NCBI GenBank assembly: GCA_002238415.1
Contig: MPMI01000002.1
Location: 161,053 to 225,052 of the forward strand
Reading direction: 5' to 3'
Length of the DNA: 64,000 nt
Origin: Desulfurellaceae bacterium bin18
GTDB taxonomy: Bacteria > Desulfobacterota > Binatia > Bin18
Below the pieces are notes generated by a model. That model had not been told where the DNA came from. It worked only from the letters and a program-made list of their open reading frames with translations, and ran no database searches. This document shows, in pieces, positions 1 to 9,976 of this stretch; position 1 is the first letter of the stretch, and every line of letters starts with the position of its first letter. Position numbers and translations under genes: made by a program.

Positions 1-40
1 GGTGGGCCAGAATAAGGATGTGGGGGCAGTGGACTACCAG

Positions 41-65
41 GCGGACGGAGTATGACTCCGTCCGC
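41..65 (-). terminator. perfect 11-bp hairpin after the LLM gene
   Basis: Inverted repeat GCGGACGGAGT / ACTCCGTCCGC with a 3-nt loop, 18 bp beyond the stop of the minus-strand LLM gene. The stem is perfect and GC-rich, but no T tract follows on either strand, so it may be a Rho-independent terminator of weak type or an RNA 3-prime stabiliser. Confidence 0.45.
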
Positions 66-82
66 TTAGTTAAAGAGAAGGT

Positions 83-1204
83 TTACTTGCCAACGCGGGC
101 TTCAGCAGCGGCCACATCGACTGGCGCTTGGGCTTGCGGGGTCCAGGCGTGCATCATCGGGCCAACTTCTTTGGCAAACAGACGCATGCTGTCTTCGACC
201 TGATCAAAGGGCTGGCTCTGGAAGCTGAAGCAGCCGTTGACTTCAAAGTCACCGATCTGGCCACGCCGCGTTTCCAGCTTCTCGATGATAATATCCGGCG
301 TGCCCCACAGGTTGGCAGCCAGAAAGTCTTCCAGAATGGCCTCGTTGCCGGCTTCCTTCATCATCTTGGCCGCTTCGGCATAGTGGGCGTAGGATTTACC
401 CGTCTGCGCAAAGTGGTCGCCCAGCATCTCGTAGTGCTCCATCACACTGAAGTAGTAACCTACGATTTTTTCCCGTGCGATCTCTTCGGCCTTCTTGGCG
501 TCGTGCGAGCAGACAACGAAGTCAGCGCAGTTCACCGGGGGCGCCTCTTCGCCATTGTTATGCTGACGATACAAGTCACGGTAGTTGTGGATGCCGTCGG
601 CAACTTTGTCCCACGTCGTCTGAGAAAACATCATGGCGCCCAGACCGAGCTTGGCCGCGACTTCAAAAGACTCGGGCGACATACACACCATATAGCGTCG
701 GCCTTTGAAGCTCTTGATCGGCCGGGGTCGCACCTCAATACGATTCTGCTTGTAGTACTTGGTGTCCGCTTCAACAAAGCCGTCTTCCAAGCCATTCACA
801 ATAATCTCGGCGGCCTCGTTAAAACGGTCGCGGGCCTCACTCATGTCCACGCCAAAACCCGCATACTCGCGCCGGGCAAGACCGCGTCCGAGCCCGAGGA
901 TCGCCCGTCCGTCCGACAGGTGGTCGAGCAGGACCATCTTTTCTACCGCCCGCATGGGGTTGTTCCACGGCACGATGATCGCACCGGTGGCCAATTGCAG
1001 CTTTTCCGTCCTGGCGGCGATATAGCTCAGATACTGCATATTGTCCGGGCAAATGGAGTAGTCAAAAAAGTGATGCTCCACCGGCCAGACCACATCGAAC
1101 CCCATATCCTCGGATTCAATCGCCAGGCGGGTTTCGTTTTTGTACATCACCCGATCATCGTGCTCCTTATGGTTCTGAAGCACCATCTGAATACCAATGC
1201 GCAT
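83..1204 (-). CDS. LLM-class flavin-dependent oxidoreductase (luciferase-like monooxygenase)
   Basis: A 373-residue protein of the bacterial luciferase-like F420/FMN TIM-barrel family. It begins MRIGIQ and has the family pattern of a first beta strand, a VEHHFFDY segment near residue 42, and a GLGRGLARREYAGFG loop that in relatives contacts the flavin phosphate. Such enzymes oxidise small organic substrates with reduced flavin supplied by a partner; the substrate cannot be read from sequence. A longer frame exists upstream, but this ATG has an AAAGGAG ribosome site 7 nt before it and matches family length. It is divergent from the lactonase-like gene at 1513, which may share its regulation. 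Confidence 0.85.
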   Translation of the reverse strand: MRIGIQMVLQNHKEHDDRVMYKNETRLAIESEDMGFDVVWPVEHHFFDYSICPDNMQYLSYIAARTEKLQLATGAIIVPWNNPMRAVEKMVLLDHLSDGRAILGLGRGLARREYAGFGVDMSEARDRFNEAAEIIVNGLEDGFVEADTKYYKQNRIEVRPRPIKSFKGRRYMVCMSPESFEVAAKLGLGAMMFSQTTWDKVADGIHNYRDLYRQHNNGEEAPPVNCADFVVCSHDAKKAEEIAREKIVGYYFSVMEHYEMLGDHFAQTGKSYAHYAEAAKMMKEAGNEAILEDFLAANLWGTPDIIIEKLETRRGQIGDFEVNGCFSFQSQPFDQVEDSMRLFAKEVGPMMHAWTPQAQAPVDVAAAEARVGK

Positions 1205-1512
1205 ACTGACTCCTTTCTGGTCTGACTTCCGCGCATTGTATTCATGCGGTGAGCCACTAGAGCATCCCCCTGCCCTCACTTTGCACCTCGGGAACGTTCC
1301 GCTTACCGTCGCTCTTCGTGCGCGAAGCCGTAAAGTTTTAATGACACTATCGAAATATCCGGCAAGCGACAAGACGAGCCCGCAGAAAAGTTGTCACGGC
1401 AAACCCACTCTTTGACCTGCCGCTCGGCGGGACGACGGAAATTTTGACCGGAGCTTGTCCGCGGGCGCACTTCATGATGAGTATTGAGCACACTCAAGGA
1501 AAGGAAGCCCCC
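1205..1512. other. 308-bp divergent intergenic region
   Basis: Lies between the LLM gene (-) and the MBL-fold gene (+), so it must hold both promoters. I see no convincing -35/-10 pair. A weak minus-strand candidate is TTGTCG, 17 nt, TAGTGT around 1340-1370. A small stem CTTCG/CGAAG lies near 1315-1330. No coding sequence is supported. Confidence 0.4.
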
Positions 1513-2454
1513 ATGCCAGCGGTCAAAAAAAGAAGGCGGGCCGTGCAGTCGCCCCGTCTCGTCGGTGACAAGCCACCGACGGATTACTCCATCTGGACCT
1601 TGGCCTACTGTCAGGCGGACATGCCGTATGACTTCTTCGGCGGCTCAGGACTCATGAGCAACCAGGGCACGATCCAGATTCCCATGCTCTACACCGTGCT
1701 CGTCGGGGGGGCACAAGGTCAGGGCAAGCACGTCGTGCTGGTTGATGCCGGGTTCGGCAATCAGGACTGGCTGTCACGCTATCAATTCTTTGGCTGGGAA
1801 GATCCCTCGACCGTACTGGCAAAGATCGGACTTACTCCCGCAGATGTGGATACCATTCTGGTGACGCACCTGCACTTTGATCATATTGGTAATTTCTCGG
1901 CCTTTCCCAACGCCCATCTGTATATTCAACTGGACGAATACATGGGCTGGCTGCGTACCCTGTCATTGCCGAAAGACTTTGGGGGCGGTGAGCGAAGCTG
2001 GATTCTGTCCTCGCTTGACCCGCAGGACATTCATAATGTGGCGATAGCGATGAGTCAGGACAAGGCCACCTTAATTGAGGGCGATGTCGAAGTCCTGCCG
2101 GGCATTACGGCGCACCTGGCCAAGGATTCCCATACCTTTGGCACCCAGTGGTTTGAAGTCCAAACCGGCAACGGTCTTTTTGCCATCGCCGGTGATGCCG
2201 TGTACTGGTATTCCAATATCGAGAAGATGTGGCCACCCGGCTATAATCAGGGCAATCCGTTTAACCAGCTCTTTACCTATGAGCGCATCCGCAAAACCTT
2301 GAGCCGCGAACTCGAACGCCTCATTCCCGGCCATGACCCCCTCGTCTGGCAACACCACCGCACGTGGATCGCTGGTCCGAATGAGGTCGCCGAGGTGAAC
2401 TTGGCCAAGGGTCAGCGGTCCAAAAAGTATCGGAAGAAGGACAAGAAACCATAG
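1513..2454 (+). CDS. metallo-beta-lactamase-fold hydrolase, N-acyl homoserine lactonase-like
   Basis: A 313-residue MBL-fold enzyme. The zinc motif HLHFDH is at residues 119-124 (H119, H121, D123, H124), followed by a later histidine in the KDSHTFGTQ segment, the bridging aspartate in AIAGDAVYW, and a final histidine in IPGHDP. This layout fits the AiiA/AttM-like lactonase group, which opens acyl-homoserine lactone or other lactone rings; the true substrate is unknown. A start at 1474 is possible, but the ATG at 1513 has AAGGAAAGGAAG just before it and removes a non-conserved 23-residue leader. No signal peptide is seen, so it is probably cytoplasmic. A hairpin at 2469 follows. Confidence 0.82.
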   Translation: MPAVKKRRRAVQSPRLVGDKPPTDYSIWTLAYCQADMPYDFFGGSGLMSNQGTIQIPMLYTVLVGGAQGQGKHVVLVDAGFGNQDWLSRYQFFGWEDPSTVLAKIGLTPADVDTILVTHLHFDHIGNFSAFPNAHLYIQLDEYMGWLRTLSLPKDFGGGERSWILSSLDPQDIHNVAIAMSQDKATLIEGDVEVLPGITAHLAKDSHTFGTQWFEVQTGNGLFAIAGDAVYWYSNIEKMWPPGYNQGNPFNQLFTYERIRKTLSRELERLIPGHDPLVWQHHRTWIAGPNEVAEVNLAKGQRSKKYRKKDKKP

Positions 2455-2468
2455 GCGTGCCTGACCAA

Positions 2469-2496
2469 GCGAGAGCATTTCCCGCTAAGCTCTCGC
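2469..2496 (+). terminator. 8-bp GC-rich hairpin after the MBL gene
   Basis: GCGAGAGC / GCTCTCGC with a 12-nt loop, 15 bp after the MBL-fold stop codon, in the convergent gap before the PilB-like gene. No T tract follows, so it is only terminator-like. Confidence 0.4.
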
Positions 2497-2662
2497 CGTG
2501 CAGGAGGCTTCCGTCGTGCCGGACGTGTCCCTGCATCCAGCGGGCAGCTATACAGAGTCGCAATTTGCTCCAGGGGCGCAACGGCCTCTCGCACCGGTGG
2601 CGGATAATGAAGGCTGGGCTGGGGTGTCGCCCTGTGAATCGAGTCGGTACGGTTCAGGTCAA

Positions 2663-4393
2663 TCAGGCTGGCTCTTCAACCCCGGCGTCATATTCTTCGG
2701 AAGAAGGTGGCTCGTCTTGGGTGACGCGCATCACTTCCGACACCGTGGTAATGCCGGCGCGGACTTTGCGCCAGCCATCATCTCGGAGCGTACGCATGCC
2801 ATTCCCGACCGCATACTCCTTCAACACATCGGCTGATGAGCGCTTCAGAATGAGTTGGCGTAAGCCTTCATCAATGAGCATGAGTTCGAAAATGCCCTTT
2901 CGACCTCGATAGCCTGTCATGGCACATTCTTCGCACTCCCCAGCCTCATACGAGAGCACGGGTTCAGGCGCGTGCCCGTTCGTTGGCAACTCCAGGTGAG
3001 GGGACGAGGCATCCTCTCCGACCGGCCGTCGACACACTGGACATAGGTGTCGTACCAGCCGCTGGGCCATCACCCCAAGCAGGGACGAAGCCAGGAGATA
3101 ATCTTCCACGCCCATTTCCAGGAGGCGAGAGACCGCGCCGGCAGCATCATTGGTATGCAGGGTCGAGAAGACCAAGTGGCCCGTCAAGGCGGACTGGATG
3201 GCGATCTCGGCCGTTTCGTAATCGCGAATCTCACCGATCATGATCACATCCGGGTCCTGCCGTACAATGGAGCGCAGTCCGGCGGAAAAGGTCAGTCCGA
3301 TTTGTGACTTGACATGAATCTGGTTGACACCGTTGAGTTGGTATTCAACCGGATCTTCAATCGTAATGATTTTTTTCTCAGGCGAGTTGATTTTGTCCAA
3401 GGCACCATACAGGGTGGTCGTTTTGCCACTACCGGTCGGGCCGGTGACTAGAATCATTCCGTACGGCTGAAAAATAAGGTTTTCAAACGCGGACAAGGTA
3501 TCCTCGGGAAAACCCAGCGATTCCAGGCTGACGTCAATACTTGACCGGTCGAGGATACGCAGCACAACGCTCTCGCCATACAGGGTCGGCAGGGTTGAAA
3601 CACGCAGGTCTACCTCACGCCCCAACATCCGCAGCTTGATCCGCCCGTCTTGCGGCAGGCGGCGTTCCGCAATATTGAGCTTGGCCATGAGCTTGACCCG
3701 TGAGATCAGAGCGGCTTGTAGCTTACGGGGCGGCGCTTCGACATCGTGCAGAATCCCGTCAATGCGGTAGCGCACGCGCAGTTCCTTTTCAAACGGCTCG
3801 ATATGAATATCCGACGCGCGCTGCTCCATGGCCCGAGCGATGAGCATATTCACGAGCCGAATGACGGGCGCCTCACTCGCCAAGTCTCGCAGATGGGCTT
3901 CATCTTCTTGATCATCTTCCAGGTACTCGACCGCGCCGACCTCCTGGGCGTCGGACTGACCGTCGGTAACCCCGTCGGCATAATAGGTATTCAAGCTCTC
4001 AAGGATGTCGCGCTCACGCGCCAAGCGGGGTGCAAGACGCAGCTTCGTCGCCTTCTCCAATGCCTCAATAACGTAGAAATCGCCAGGGTCAGCCATGGCA
4101 ATGGTCAGGCCACCATCGTGTACCGCTAGGGGACAGACCCGCGCTTGGCGCAGGAAATCGGTGTTCATATCGGACAGGGGGGGCGGCTGCGGCGGAAAGT
4201 CCCGCGCGCTCATGAGGGGAGCCTGATAATATTCGGCCAGGACTGGCAGGAGATCGTCCTCAGACATGAATCCGAGCTCTACCAGTAAACGCTCAAGCGT
4301 TTCTCCGCGCTCTTGCTGGACGAGCTGAATCCGGCGCAAGTCGTCCTGAGAGACTTTGCCACTCTCAAGCAACATGTCTTCGAGCCTTGGCAC
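2663..4393 (-). CDS. PilB/GspE-family secretion or pilus assembly ATPase
   Basis: A 576-residue hexameric ATPase of the type II secretion/type IV pilus extension family. Residues about 1-150 form an MshEN-type N-terminal domain. Walker A GPTGSGKTTT is at 318-327 with K324, followed by an Asp box, a Walker B (DPDVIMIGEIRD) and a His box (SALTGHLVFSTLHTND). A tetracysteine zinc element (CPVC about 30 residues before CEEC) is intact, as in PilB/GspE. The start is GTG preceded by GGGGG. No other pilus or secretion gene lies in the window, so the system it powers must be encoded elsewhere. It sits after lepB but a bidirectional terminator separates them. Confidence 0.88.
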   Translation of the reverse strand: MPRLEDMLLESGKVSQDDLRRIQLVQQERGETLERLLVELGFMSEDDLLPVLAEYYQAPLMSARDFPPQPPPLSDMNTDFLRQARVCPLAVHDGGLTIAMADPGDFYVIEALEKATKLRLAPRLARERDILESLNTYYADGVTDGQSDAQEVGAVEYLEDDQEDEAHLRDLASEAPVIRLVNMLIARAMEQRASDIHIEPFEKELRVRYRIDGILHDVEAPPRKLQAALISRVKLMAKLNIAERRLPQDGRIKLRMLGREVDLRVSTLPTLYGESVVLRILDRSSIDVSLESLGFPEDTLSAFENLIFQPYGMILVTGPTGSGKTTTLYGALDKINSPEKKIITIEDPVEYQLNGVNQIHVKSQIGLTFSAGLRSIVRQDPDVIMIGEIRDYETAEIAIQSALTGHLVFSTLHTNDAAGAVSRLLEMGVEDYLLASSLLGVMAQRLVRHLCPVCRRPVGEDASSPHLELPTNGHAPEPVLSYEAGECEECAMTGYRGRKGIFELMLIDEGLRQLILKRSSADVLKEYAVGNGMRTLRDDGWRKVRAGITTVSEVMRVTQDEPPSSEEYDAGVEEPA

Positions 4394-4413
4394 TCCGACC
4401 CCCAGTATGAACG

Positions 4414-4468
4414 AAAAAGTAAACGCGCCCTACAAAATCCATGGAAAGACTGGGCCTGTTTACTTTTT
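4414..4468 (-). terminator. bidirectional Rho-independent terminator between lepB and pilB-like gene
   Basis: Arms AAAAAGTAAAC-GC-GCCC and GGGC-CT-GTTTACTTTTT pair over 11 bp plus 4 bp with a 2-bp mismatch and a 21-nt loop. Each strand ends in a T5 run after the stem, so it can stop transcription both ways. It begins directly after the lepB stop. Confidence 0.75.
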
Positions 4469-4471
4469 ATG

Positions 4472-5203
4472 CTAGTAAATAAGCGCTCCGAGTCGCTCCC
4501 AACGCACCCAGCGGTCCTGGCCATCCCATGACCAGTATATCAAAAAGGCCTTGCCTTTCACGTCTTGGGTATCCACAAAGCCCCAGAAGCGACTATCGTG
4601 GCTATGGTCCCGATTATCCCCCATGACAAACAATTTGCCGGGCGGCACAACAACAGATTCATCGGACCTGTCGGGAAGCAGGGGAGGATAATTGTCACGC
4701 GGACCGGGAATGATACGGCCAGGATTGGCAAAATGGGCATACGGGCTCTCATCCGCCACGTTATTGACAAAAAGCTGCTTATTGCGAATCCGCACCTCGT
4801 CACCGGCGACGGCGACGACCCGCTTAATAAAGTCTTTGGTTTCATCTTTTGGATAGACAAAAACAACAACATCGCCCGGTTCCGGTCGCGCCCACTCGAA
4901 CACTGGGGTTTCAAAGGGATATGGCAGGCGCAGTCCATAGGAAAATTTACTGACCAAAATGTGATCCCCAATTTGGAGCGTCGGCAGCATGGAGCCAGAT
5001 GGAATTTTGAACGCCTGTACAACAAAACTCCGAATAAAAAGCGCCAGAATGAGGGCGAAAAACAGCGCTTCGGCGTATTCACGAACGGCCGATTTCTGTT
5101 TGGGGGGGGTAGTCGACGTGGAGAGCAGTCTGCCGCCTGTCTGCTGGTTCGCCAGACCGACAGAGCCTGCCGCCCCTGGGGCCGATGTTTTTCCTCTGGC
5201 CAT
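4472..5203 (-). CDS. lepB: signal peptidase I
   Basis: A 243-residue membrane serine protease that removes Sec/Tat signal peptides on the periplasmic face. A cytoplasmic N-terminus rich in T, S and P is followed by one membrane segment (about residues 44-62), then the catalytic serine in PSGSM (S71), the catalytic lysine in KRVVAVAGD (K127), and the box MGDNRDHSHDSRFWG. It begins 12 nt after lepA, the classic lepA-lepB pairing, so the two are probably co-transcribed. The start is ATG with a weak GAGAG-type ribosome site. A strong terminator follows. Confidence 0.96.
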   Translation of the reverse strand: MARGKTSAPGAAGSVGLANQQTGGRLLSTSTTPPKQKSAVREYAEALFFALILALFIRSFVVQAFKIPSGSMLPTLQIGDHILVSKFSYGLRLPYPFETPVFEWARPEPGDVVVFVYPKDETKDFIKRVVAVAGDEVRIRNKQLFVNNVADESPYAHFANPGRIIPGPRDNYPPLLPDRSDESVVVPPGKLFVMGDNRDHSHDSRFWGFVDTQDVKGKAFLIYWSWDGQDRWVRWERLGALIY

Positions 5204-5215
5204 ACCCGCTACTCT

Positions 5216-7036
5216 CTACCCGCGCCGTTGCGTCTCGCCCTCGCCCACCTGAAGCAGGGCCAGGAATGCCTCTTGGGGAATTTCTACCCGCCCAACCTGT
5301 TTCATCCGGCGTTTTCCTTCTTTCTGTTTCTCTAGCAGCTTTCGTTTACGGGTTATATCCCCACCGTAGCATTTGGAGGTCACATTTTTGCGCAACGCCT
5401 TCACGGTTTCTCGGGCGATCACCCGAGTCCCGATGGCAGCCTGGACGGCCACCTCGAACATTTGACGCGGAATCAGGGCCCGCATTTTTTGCACGAGTTC
5501 GCGTCCGCGAGCATAGGCGTGCTCGGCGTGAACGATCAGGGACAAGGCATCGACCATATCGCCATTAATCCGGATATCAATCCGCACCAAGTTGGCCGGT
5601 CGCATATCCAGGAATTCATAATCAAACGAGGCATAGCCACGGCTGATCGATTTGATCCGATCGTAGAAATCAACCACAATCTCGTTGAGCGGCAACTCAT
5701 ACTCCAGGGCGACGCGGGCAGTCCCCAGGTATTTCATGGCGCGTTGTTCTCCGCGTCGCTCCTGGCAGAGCCGCATGACATTACCGACATACTCTTCGGG
5801 CACATGAATACTCGCCAGGATAAACGGCTCTTGTATGGACTCAATTTCCTGTACCGGCGGGAGCGAGGACGGATTCTCGACGTGTAATATTTCCCCGTCG
5901 AGCGTCAGGACTTGATACTCAACCGTGGGCGTAGTGGTAATTAAATCGAGGTCGAACTCTCGTTCCAAACGCTCCTGGACGATCTCCATATGGAGGAGAC
6001 CCAGGAACCCGCAGCGAAACCCAAACCCAAGGGCCAGCGAGGTTTCTTTCTCGTACGAAAAAGCGGCGTCGTTCAAACGGAGTTTTTCGACCGCATCACG
6101 CAGCGCCTCGTAGTGTTTCGATTCGACCGGATACAAACCGCTAAAGACCATAGGTTTCGCCGCCTTAAAGCCCGGCAACATGACGGCTGTCGGCCGGTGG
6201 GCTTCCGTAATCGTGTCACCGATGCGCGCTTCGCGGACCTCTTTAATACCGGCCATGAGAAAGCCGACCTCCCCTGGCCCGAGCGCTTTGACCGCTTGGG
6301 CATGCGGGGCGAAGATACCAACCTGTCCGACTTCATATTCTTTACCGCTCGACATGAGCCGAATGGACATCCCCGGCCTCAGCACCCCATCGAACACCCG
6401 GACGAGCACAACCGCCCCCTGGTAAGGATCAAACCAGCTATCAAAAAGTAGCGCTTTGACCGGCGCGCTGGGATCGCCCTGAGGAGGCGGCATAAGTCGC
6501 AGGATGCCCTCCAGCACCTCAGCGATCCCTCTGCCTTCTTTCGCGCTGGTTAAGACCGCATCACTGCCGTCCAGTCCGATGATGTCTTCAAGTTCCTGCC
6601 GGACGCGCTCGGGTTCGGCACTGGGCAGATCGATTTTGTTAATCACGGGGAAAATTTCAAGCTGATGATCGAGCGCCAGATAGGTGTTGGCCAGCGTTTG
6701 CGCCTCGACCCCTTGGGTCGCGTCAACGACCAGGATGGCGCCTTCGCAGGCGGACAAACTGCGCGACACCTCATAGGCAAAATCAACGTGACCGGGGGTA
6801 TCGATCAGGTTCAGATAATATTCGGCACCGTCCTGGGCCTGGTAGCGTAGGCGGACGGTCCGGGCTTTAATCGTAATGCCCCGCTCTTGTTCGAGATCCA
6901 TGGTGTCCAGAAACTGCGCCCCGCTTTCACGCTCACTAATGGAGCCCGTCTGGGAGAGAAGCTGGTCGGCCAGGGTCGATTTTCCGTGATCAATATGAGC
7001 GATAATGCTAAAGTTTCGTATCTGTTCACTATTCAT
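5216..7036 (-). CDS. lepA: elongation factor 4 (back-translocating GTPase LepA)
   Basis: A 606-residue translational GTPase that acts on stalled ribosomes. The G1 motif HIDHGKST, switch DTPGHVDF and G4 NKIDLPSA are near the N-terminus, and the LepA-specific C-terminal domain ([20 protein letters not shown]) is present. The frame is open 15 codons further upstream, but [19 protein letters not shown] fits family starts. That ATG overlaps the end of the upstream epimerase gene by 8 nt (ATGAATAG) and lacks its own clear ribosome site, suggesting translational coupling. lepB follows 12 nt later. Confidence 0.96.
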   Translation of the reverse strand: MNSEQIRNFSIIAHIDHGKSTLADQLLSQTGSISERESGAQFLDTMDLEQERGITIKARTVRLRYQAQDGAEYYLNLIDTPGHVDFAYEVSRSLSACEGAILVVDATQGVEAQTLANTYLALDHQLEIFPVINKIDLPSAEPERVRQELEDIIGLDGSDAVLTSAKEGRGIAEVLEGILRLMPPPQGDPSAPVKALLFDSWFDPYQGAVVLVRVFDGVLRPGMSIRLMSSGKEYEVGQVGIFAPHAQAVKALGPGEVGFLMAGIKEVREARIGDTITEAHRPTAVMLPGFKAAKPMVFSGLYPVESKHYEALRDAVEKLRLNDAAFSYEKETSLALGFGFRCGFLGLLHMEIVQERLEREFDLDLITTTPTVEYQVLTLDGEILHVENPSSLPPVQEIESIQEPFILASIHVPEEYVGNVMRLCQERRGEQRAMKYLGTARVALEYELPLNEIVVDFYDRIKSISRGYASFDYEFLDMRPANLVRIDIRINGDMVDALSLIVHAEHAYARGRELVQKMRALIPRQMFEVAVQAAIGTRVIARETVKALRKNVTSKCYGGDITRKRKLLEKQKEGKRRMKQVGRVEIPQEAFLALLQVGEGETQRRG

Positions 7037-7952
7037 ATGCTGTCTGCAGGGAAGCGACTGTTTTCTCAAGGCCGTCAGCAAGCGATACCAGCGGTTTCCA
7101 GTTCAGTCTGTCTGCGGCTCGGTTCCAGGACAAGACACTGCGGCGCTGTTCTCCCGGCTTGGCGGCACCGTACCGCGCCCGGTCACCTGAGCCGGTTATC
7201 CGTTGTAAATGCTCAGCCAGGGTATTCACCGTCGTCTCAAGGCTCGTGCCGATGTTGAGCGCGCCGGCATAGTCGGCAGTCAACGCAGCCAGGTTCGCTT
7301 GGGCCACGTCGTCGACAAACACATAGTCTCGCGTCTGCTGACCGTCGCCGTTAATCGTAATCGTCTCTCCCGCCAGCAGGCGCTGGGTGAAAATGGCCAC
7401 CACGCCGGCTTCGCCGTGGGGGTCCTGTCGCGGCCCATACACGTTTGCATAGCGCAGGCTCAACGACGGGATGCCATGTTCTCTGTGGTAAAAATACAGA
7501 TACCGTTCTCCGGCCAGCTTACTGACGCCGTACGGACTGATCGGACGGGTGGTATGGTCTTCGGTTGCCGGAAAGGTTTCCTGTTCCCCGTAGACCGTCC
7601 CCCCAGAAGACGCAAAAATAATGCGCCGGCACTGGGCCTGCCGTGCGCCTTCAAGAATATTGAGCAGTCCGAGAATATTCACCCGTGCGTCAAACAACGG
7701 ATCGGCAACCGAGCGACGGACATCCATTTGCGCCGCATGATGGTTGACCACCTCAATGTGTTCGTCAACGAGCAGTCGCCGCACTGCGGCAGCGGCGATA
7801 TCTGCGTGGATAAAGTGCGCGTCGGATGGAATATTGGCCGGCTTGCCGGTTGATAAGTCGTCGACTATCCAGACTTCGTGGCCCGCCCTGAGATAGATTT
7901 CTGCGACGTGGGAGCCTATAAAGCCCGCTCCCCCGGTGACCATGATCTTCAT
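7029..7952 (-). CDS. NAD-dependent sugar-nucleotide epimerase, UDP-glucose 4-epimerase-like
   Basis: A 307-residue extended short-chain dehydrogenase. It shows the Rossmann motif [10 protein letters not shown] at residues 6-15, the [13 protein letters not shown] segment, the SSGGTVYG serine region and the catalytic YxxxK ([11 protein letters not shown]). Close families interconvert UDP-glucose and UDP-galactose or related sugars; exact substrate is not certain. The start is ATG with AGGAG about 11 nt before. It lies after the UDP-glucuronate decarboxylase and glycosyltransferase genes, a surface-polysaccharide group, and overlaps lepA by 8 nt. Confidence 0.88.
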   Translation of the reverse strand: MKIMVTGGAGFIGSHVAEIYLRAGHEVWIVDDLSTGKPANIPSDAHFIHADIAAAAVRRLLVDEHIEVVNHHAAQMDVRRSVADPLFDARVNILGLLNILEGARQAQCRRIIFASSGGTVYGEQETFPATEDHTTRPISPYGVSKLAGERYLYFYHREHGIPSLSLRYANVYGPRQDPHGEAGVVAIFTQRLLAGETITINGDGQQTRDYVFVDDVAQANLAALTADYAGALNIGTSLETTVNTLAEHLQRITGSGDRARYGAAKPGEQRRSVLSWNRAADRLNWKPLVSLADGLEKTVASLQTAYE

Positions 7953-8017
7953 GCGCTACATCTCTCCTGAGCCGTATGACTGTCTTTTTTCGTTCCCCTG
8001 TTTCCAGAGACCGGAAG

Positions 8018-8959
8018 CTAATCGACCTCCAGCTTTTCCTGGAAATAGGCGATGGTTTTGCTCAGTCCGTCTTCGAGGGAGACGTTTGGCTCCCACTCCA
8101 ATATCTGGCGGGCAGCACTCACATCGGGTTGGCGGACTTTCGGGTCGTCCACTGGCAAAGGCTGAAACACAATGGGGCCGGCACTCCCGGTCAGCCGGAT
8201 AATCGTCTCGGCGAATGCGCGGACCGATAATTCGTGCGGATTTCCCAGATTCACGGGTTGGGTGCAATCAGAGCGTAGGAGGCGGACGATCCCCTCGACT
8301 AAATCGTCCACAAAACAAAAACTGCGGGTTTGACTCCCGTCACCATACACCGTTAAGGCTTCTCCTCGCAGCGCCTGGGTAATGAAATTTGGCACGACAC
8401 GGCCGTCCCCAAGGCGCATCCGTGGACCGTAGGTATTAAAGATACGGACAATACGGGTCGCCACGCCGTGACTGCGGTGGTAGGCCATGGTCAGGGCTTC
8501 GGCAAACCGTTTGGCCTCGTCATACACCCCCCGCGGGCCGATCGGATTCACATTGCCCCAATAATCTTCTGGCTGCGGATGGACGAGCGGGTCGCCATAG
8601 ACCTCGGAGGTAGAAGCGAGCAGGAAACGGGCGGCTTTCACTCGGGCTAAGCCAAGTCCTTTATGCGTGCCGAGCGAGCCTACTTTCAGGGTCTGAATCG
8701 GCAGTTCAAGGTAGTCGATGGGACTCGCCGGCGAGGCAAAGTGGAGAATCGCATCAATATGACCGCTGACGTAAATATAGTTCGTCACGTCCTGATGGAC
8801 AAAGGAAAAGCGCGGATTGACAAACAGGTGGGCCACGTTGTCCATATCGCCCGTAATGAGGTTGTCCAGACACACCACCTCATCCCCGTCGGCCAGGAAG
8901 CGCTCACACAGATGCGAGCCGATAAACCCGGCCCCTCCGGTGATTAAGATGCGTGCGAT
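8018..8959 (-). CDS. UDP-glucuronate decarboxylase (UDP-xylose synthase), apparent AUC start
   Basis: A 313-residue extended SDR enzyme that converts UDP-glucuronate to UDP-xylose with bound NAD. Family boxes [18 protein letters not shown], and the catalytic tyrosine-lysine in YDEAKRFAE are all present. The first standard in-frame start (GTG, ending at 8878) would remove the Rossmann loop. The frame continues upstream through [11 protein letters not shown] to an ATC codon at 8957-8959, which sits 7 nt after AAAGGAG and would give [12 protein letters not shown], exactly the family N-terminus. No ATG, GTG or TTG occurs in frame between the ribosome site and the glycine loop. I therefore propose an AUC start, or an ATG changed at one base. 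Confidence 0.85.
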   Translation of the reverse strand: MARILITGGAGFIGSHLCERFLADGDEVVCLDNLITGDMDNVAHLFVNPRFSFVHQDVTNYIYVSGHIDAILHFASPASPIDYLELPIQTLKVGSLGTHKGLGLARVKAARFLLASTSEVYGDPLVHPQPEDYWGNVNPIGPRGVYDEAKRFAEALTMAYHRSHGVATRIVRIFNTYGPRMRLGDGRVVPNFITQALRGEALTVYGDGSQTRSFCFVDDLVEGIVRLLRSDCTQPVNLGNPHELSVRAFAETIIRLTGSAGPIVFQPLPVDDPKVRQPDVSAARQILEWEPNVSLEDGLSKTIAYFQEKLEVD

Positions 8960-9017
8960 GACTCTTCTCCTTTCAACTCGCGCTCGGGCAGCGACGCGCG
9001 GAAACAGGACAGTCCAT

Positions 9018-9956
9018 CTACTCTAGCACATCCTTAATCCAGTAGACGGGCTTTTCCTGACTCTCGTGGTAGGTGCGGGACAACATCTCGGCGATGAGGC
9101 CGGTGGTCACCAACTGGACACCGGTGACAAGCAGAAGGATCCCCAAAAGCAAAATGGGCCGGTTGGCTAACTGCACGTCAAACAGGAGGCGTTGCAGCCC
9201 CAGGACGGTCGTTATCCCCCCGCCAACGAGTACGGCAATCAGCCCTAGAAAGCCAAATAAATGACTCGGGCGGGTCGCATAGCTCGACATGAATTTGACG
9301 GTGAGTAAATCCAGCACGACCCATAATGTCCGGGTCAGGCCGTATTTTGAGCTGCCGTGCGTGCGCGCATGATGGGTGACCGGCAGTTCGGCAATCCGCG
9401 CGCCCATATCCCCGGCCAGGGCTGGAATAAACCGGTGCATTTCTCCGTACAGCTTGAGGCCCTTTGCCACCTCGCGGCGGAACGCTTTGAGCGTACAGCC
9501 ATAATCGTGCAGTTTGACCCGCGTTGTAAGCGAGATCATACGATTGGCGATCTGAGACGGGAGACGCCGGTGCAAAAACGGGTCCTGTCGATTAACCCGC
9601 CAGCCGTTCACCAGGTCGTACCCCTCGTCCAGCTTTGCCAGCAAACGCGGAATATCGATGGGATCATTCTGGAGGTCACCGTCCAGCGAAACAATGACGT
9701 CCCCGTGGGCGTATTCAAACCCTGCGGCCAGCGCCGCGGTCTGGCCGAAGTTACGTCGAAAGCGGAGGACCTTAAGCGTCTCGTCCTCGGCGTGCAACTC
9801 GGCCAGCAGCTCACCACTCCCGTCCTGACTGCCGTCGTCGATGAGGATGAGTTCGTAACTCCAGTCCAGAGGCGCCAGGACGGCATGGACCCGCTGGCAC
9901 AACGGACGCAGATTCTCGACTTCATTATAGATCGGTACGACGATGGAAAGGTCCAT
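9018..9956 (-). CDS. family 2 glycosyltransferase, membrane-anchored (DPM1/ArnC/GtrB-like)
   Basis: A 312-residue glycosyltransferase of fold [19 protein letters not shown] opens the Rossmann-like domain; [10 protein letters not shown] and [10 protein letters not shown] carry the nucleotide-sugar and metal-binding aspartates. Two hydrophobic segments near residues 230-255 and 262-290 anchor the C-terminus. Such enzymes move a sugar from a nucleotide donor to undecaprenyl or dolichyl phosphate. It lies 58 nt upstream of the UDP-glucuronate decarboxylase, which suggests shared use in envelope glycan synthesis. The ribosome site is weak. Confidence 0.88.
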   Translation of the reverse strand: MDLSIVVPIYNEVENLRPLCQRVHAVLAPLDWSYELILIDDGSQDGSGELLAELHAEDETLKVLRFRRNFGQTAALAAGFEYAHGDVIVSLDGDLQNDPIDIPRLLAKLDEGYDLVNGWRVNRQDPFLHRRLPSQIANRMISLTTRVKLHDYGCTLKAFRREVAKGLKLYGEMHRFIPALAGDMGARIAELPVTHHARTHGSSKYGLTRTLWVVLDLLTVKFMSSYATRPSHLFGFLGLIAVLVGGGITTVLGLQRLLFDVQLANRPILLLGILLLVTGVQLVTTGLIAEMLSRTYHESQEKPVYWIKDVLE

Positions 9957-9976
9957 AGTGATTCGACGGTGACGGG

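Noticed and set aside
128..1225. 365-residue plus-strand frame over the LLM gene
   Set aside because: Antisense shadow of a well supported gene; Arg/His-rich low-quality composition.
4565..5335. 256-residue plus-strand frame over lepB
   Set aside because: Antisense of lepB; no ribosome site and no recognisable domain.
8018..8878. 286-residue version of the UDP-glucuronate decarboxylase starting at a GTG
   Set aside because: It would lack the NAD-binding glycine loop encoded just upstream in frame.
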